Source: Seriola aureovittata
Taxonomy: Eukaryota; Chordata; Actinopteri; Carangiformes; Carangidae
Direction: 5' to 3'
DNA length: 64,000 bases
Assembly (NCBI RefSeq): GCF_021018895.1
Contig: NC_079364.1
Coordinates: forward strand, 2,908,401 to 2,972,400
Shown here: positions 63,601 to 64,000 of the stretch, piece by piece
How positions within the stretch are numbered: the stretch's first letter is position 1
How the letters are laid out: every line of letters starts with the position of its first letter
Translations under genes and position numbers: made by a program
The notes under the pieces: generated by a model
Database searches by the model: none
What the model saw: only the letters and a program-made list of their open reading frames with translations
What the model was told of the DNA's origin: nothing

Positions 63601-64000
63601 TATGGCGTTTCCATATACAGCCTATAACACGTGCACTGCGGTTGTGAGGCGGAATGGATACGACAAGGGGAATATTGTTTAAAAAATTTAAATCTTAAAA
63701 CTCAAAACCTTCAGCTGATGTTAAATATACATTTGCCCTCAGGAACTTGGTCAGAGGTGGTGGCGAGTGCTTCATGGAGGATTTCAGCCACGTGGAGGAC
63801 ACAGAGCACTTCTTACAATACCTGCGTGTGATCATTAATGCAAATACCACAGAGCAACTGATCAGCTGGACAATAAGAACTTTAAACCAGCTTTTACATT
63901 CTGTTAGGTAGAATTTGTGCCCAGCAGGCATTTATTTTAAGCTGTCTTTAAACCTTCCCACCTCGCTGGAAGTGACCGAGCGGTTTGTTGCCACGTTTCC

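Larger units (their letters stand above)
53531..64000 (-). other. luzp2: luzp2 intron 1, incomplete
   Basis: At least 10.5 kb separates exon 2 from the right edge with no recognisable signal-peptide exon. It contains the GT-rich minisatellite (57028-57551), an inverted MITE copy (60523-61017) and a LINE 3' end (63224-63600). Some stretches (55950-56160, 62570-62830) read like unique, balanced-composition DNA with no repeat character and could be conserved noncoding sequence, which cannot be judged from one genome. Confidence 0.75.

Overview
This window looks like teleost fish genomic DNA. It carries the middle of one multi-exon gene on the minus strand. Joining eight short open segments, each bounded by AG/GT splice sites, gives 234 codons of continuous coiled-coil protein that I recognise as LUZP2 (leucine zipper protein 2), a vertebrate protein of unknown molecular function with an N-terminal signal peptide. 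The fish assignment rests on the short introns (0.7-21 kb), the abundant CA/TG microsatellites and many repeat families familiar from fish genomes (Tc1-like, hAT-type MITEs, TTAA-flanked MITEs, LINE 3' tails). No bacterial or viral gene is visible.

Layout, in transcription order from right to left: intron 1 (64000 down to 53531, incomplete; the signal-peptide exon is not seen and should lie beyond the right edge), exon 2 (53413-53530), exon 3 (49305-49375), exon 4 (45267-45348), exon 5 (40170-40232), exon 6 (18928-18990), exon 7 (7739-7801), exon 8 (4175-4249), exon 9 (3272-3439). Below 3272 lies intron or 3' flank in which I could not recognise the C-terminal exon or exons. Exon numbers assume that exon 1 carries the signal peptide. 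Reading phase is maintained at every junction (2-0-2-0-0-0-0-0 from the start of exon 2), which is strong internal support.

Everything else is intronic. It contains a decayed Tc1-like transposase gene with a younger hAT-like insertion (11466-12720), an inverted pair of about 490-bp TTAA-flanked MITEs surrounding exons 2-3, a 20-bp-unit minisatellite with higher-order structure (57028-57551), a perfect 34-nt palindrome (23968-24001), several related LINE tails, and an unusual number of long G/C homopolymers. I saw no second protein-coding gene, tRNA, rRNA or CRISPR array. The most interesting observations concern possible splicing control of luzp2: a TG repeat of about 49 units 18 nt upstream of exon 9, a weak 5' splice site followed by a U14 tract after exon 2, and 21-residue exons that match whole numbers of coiled-coil heptads.
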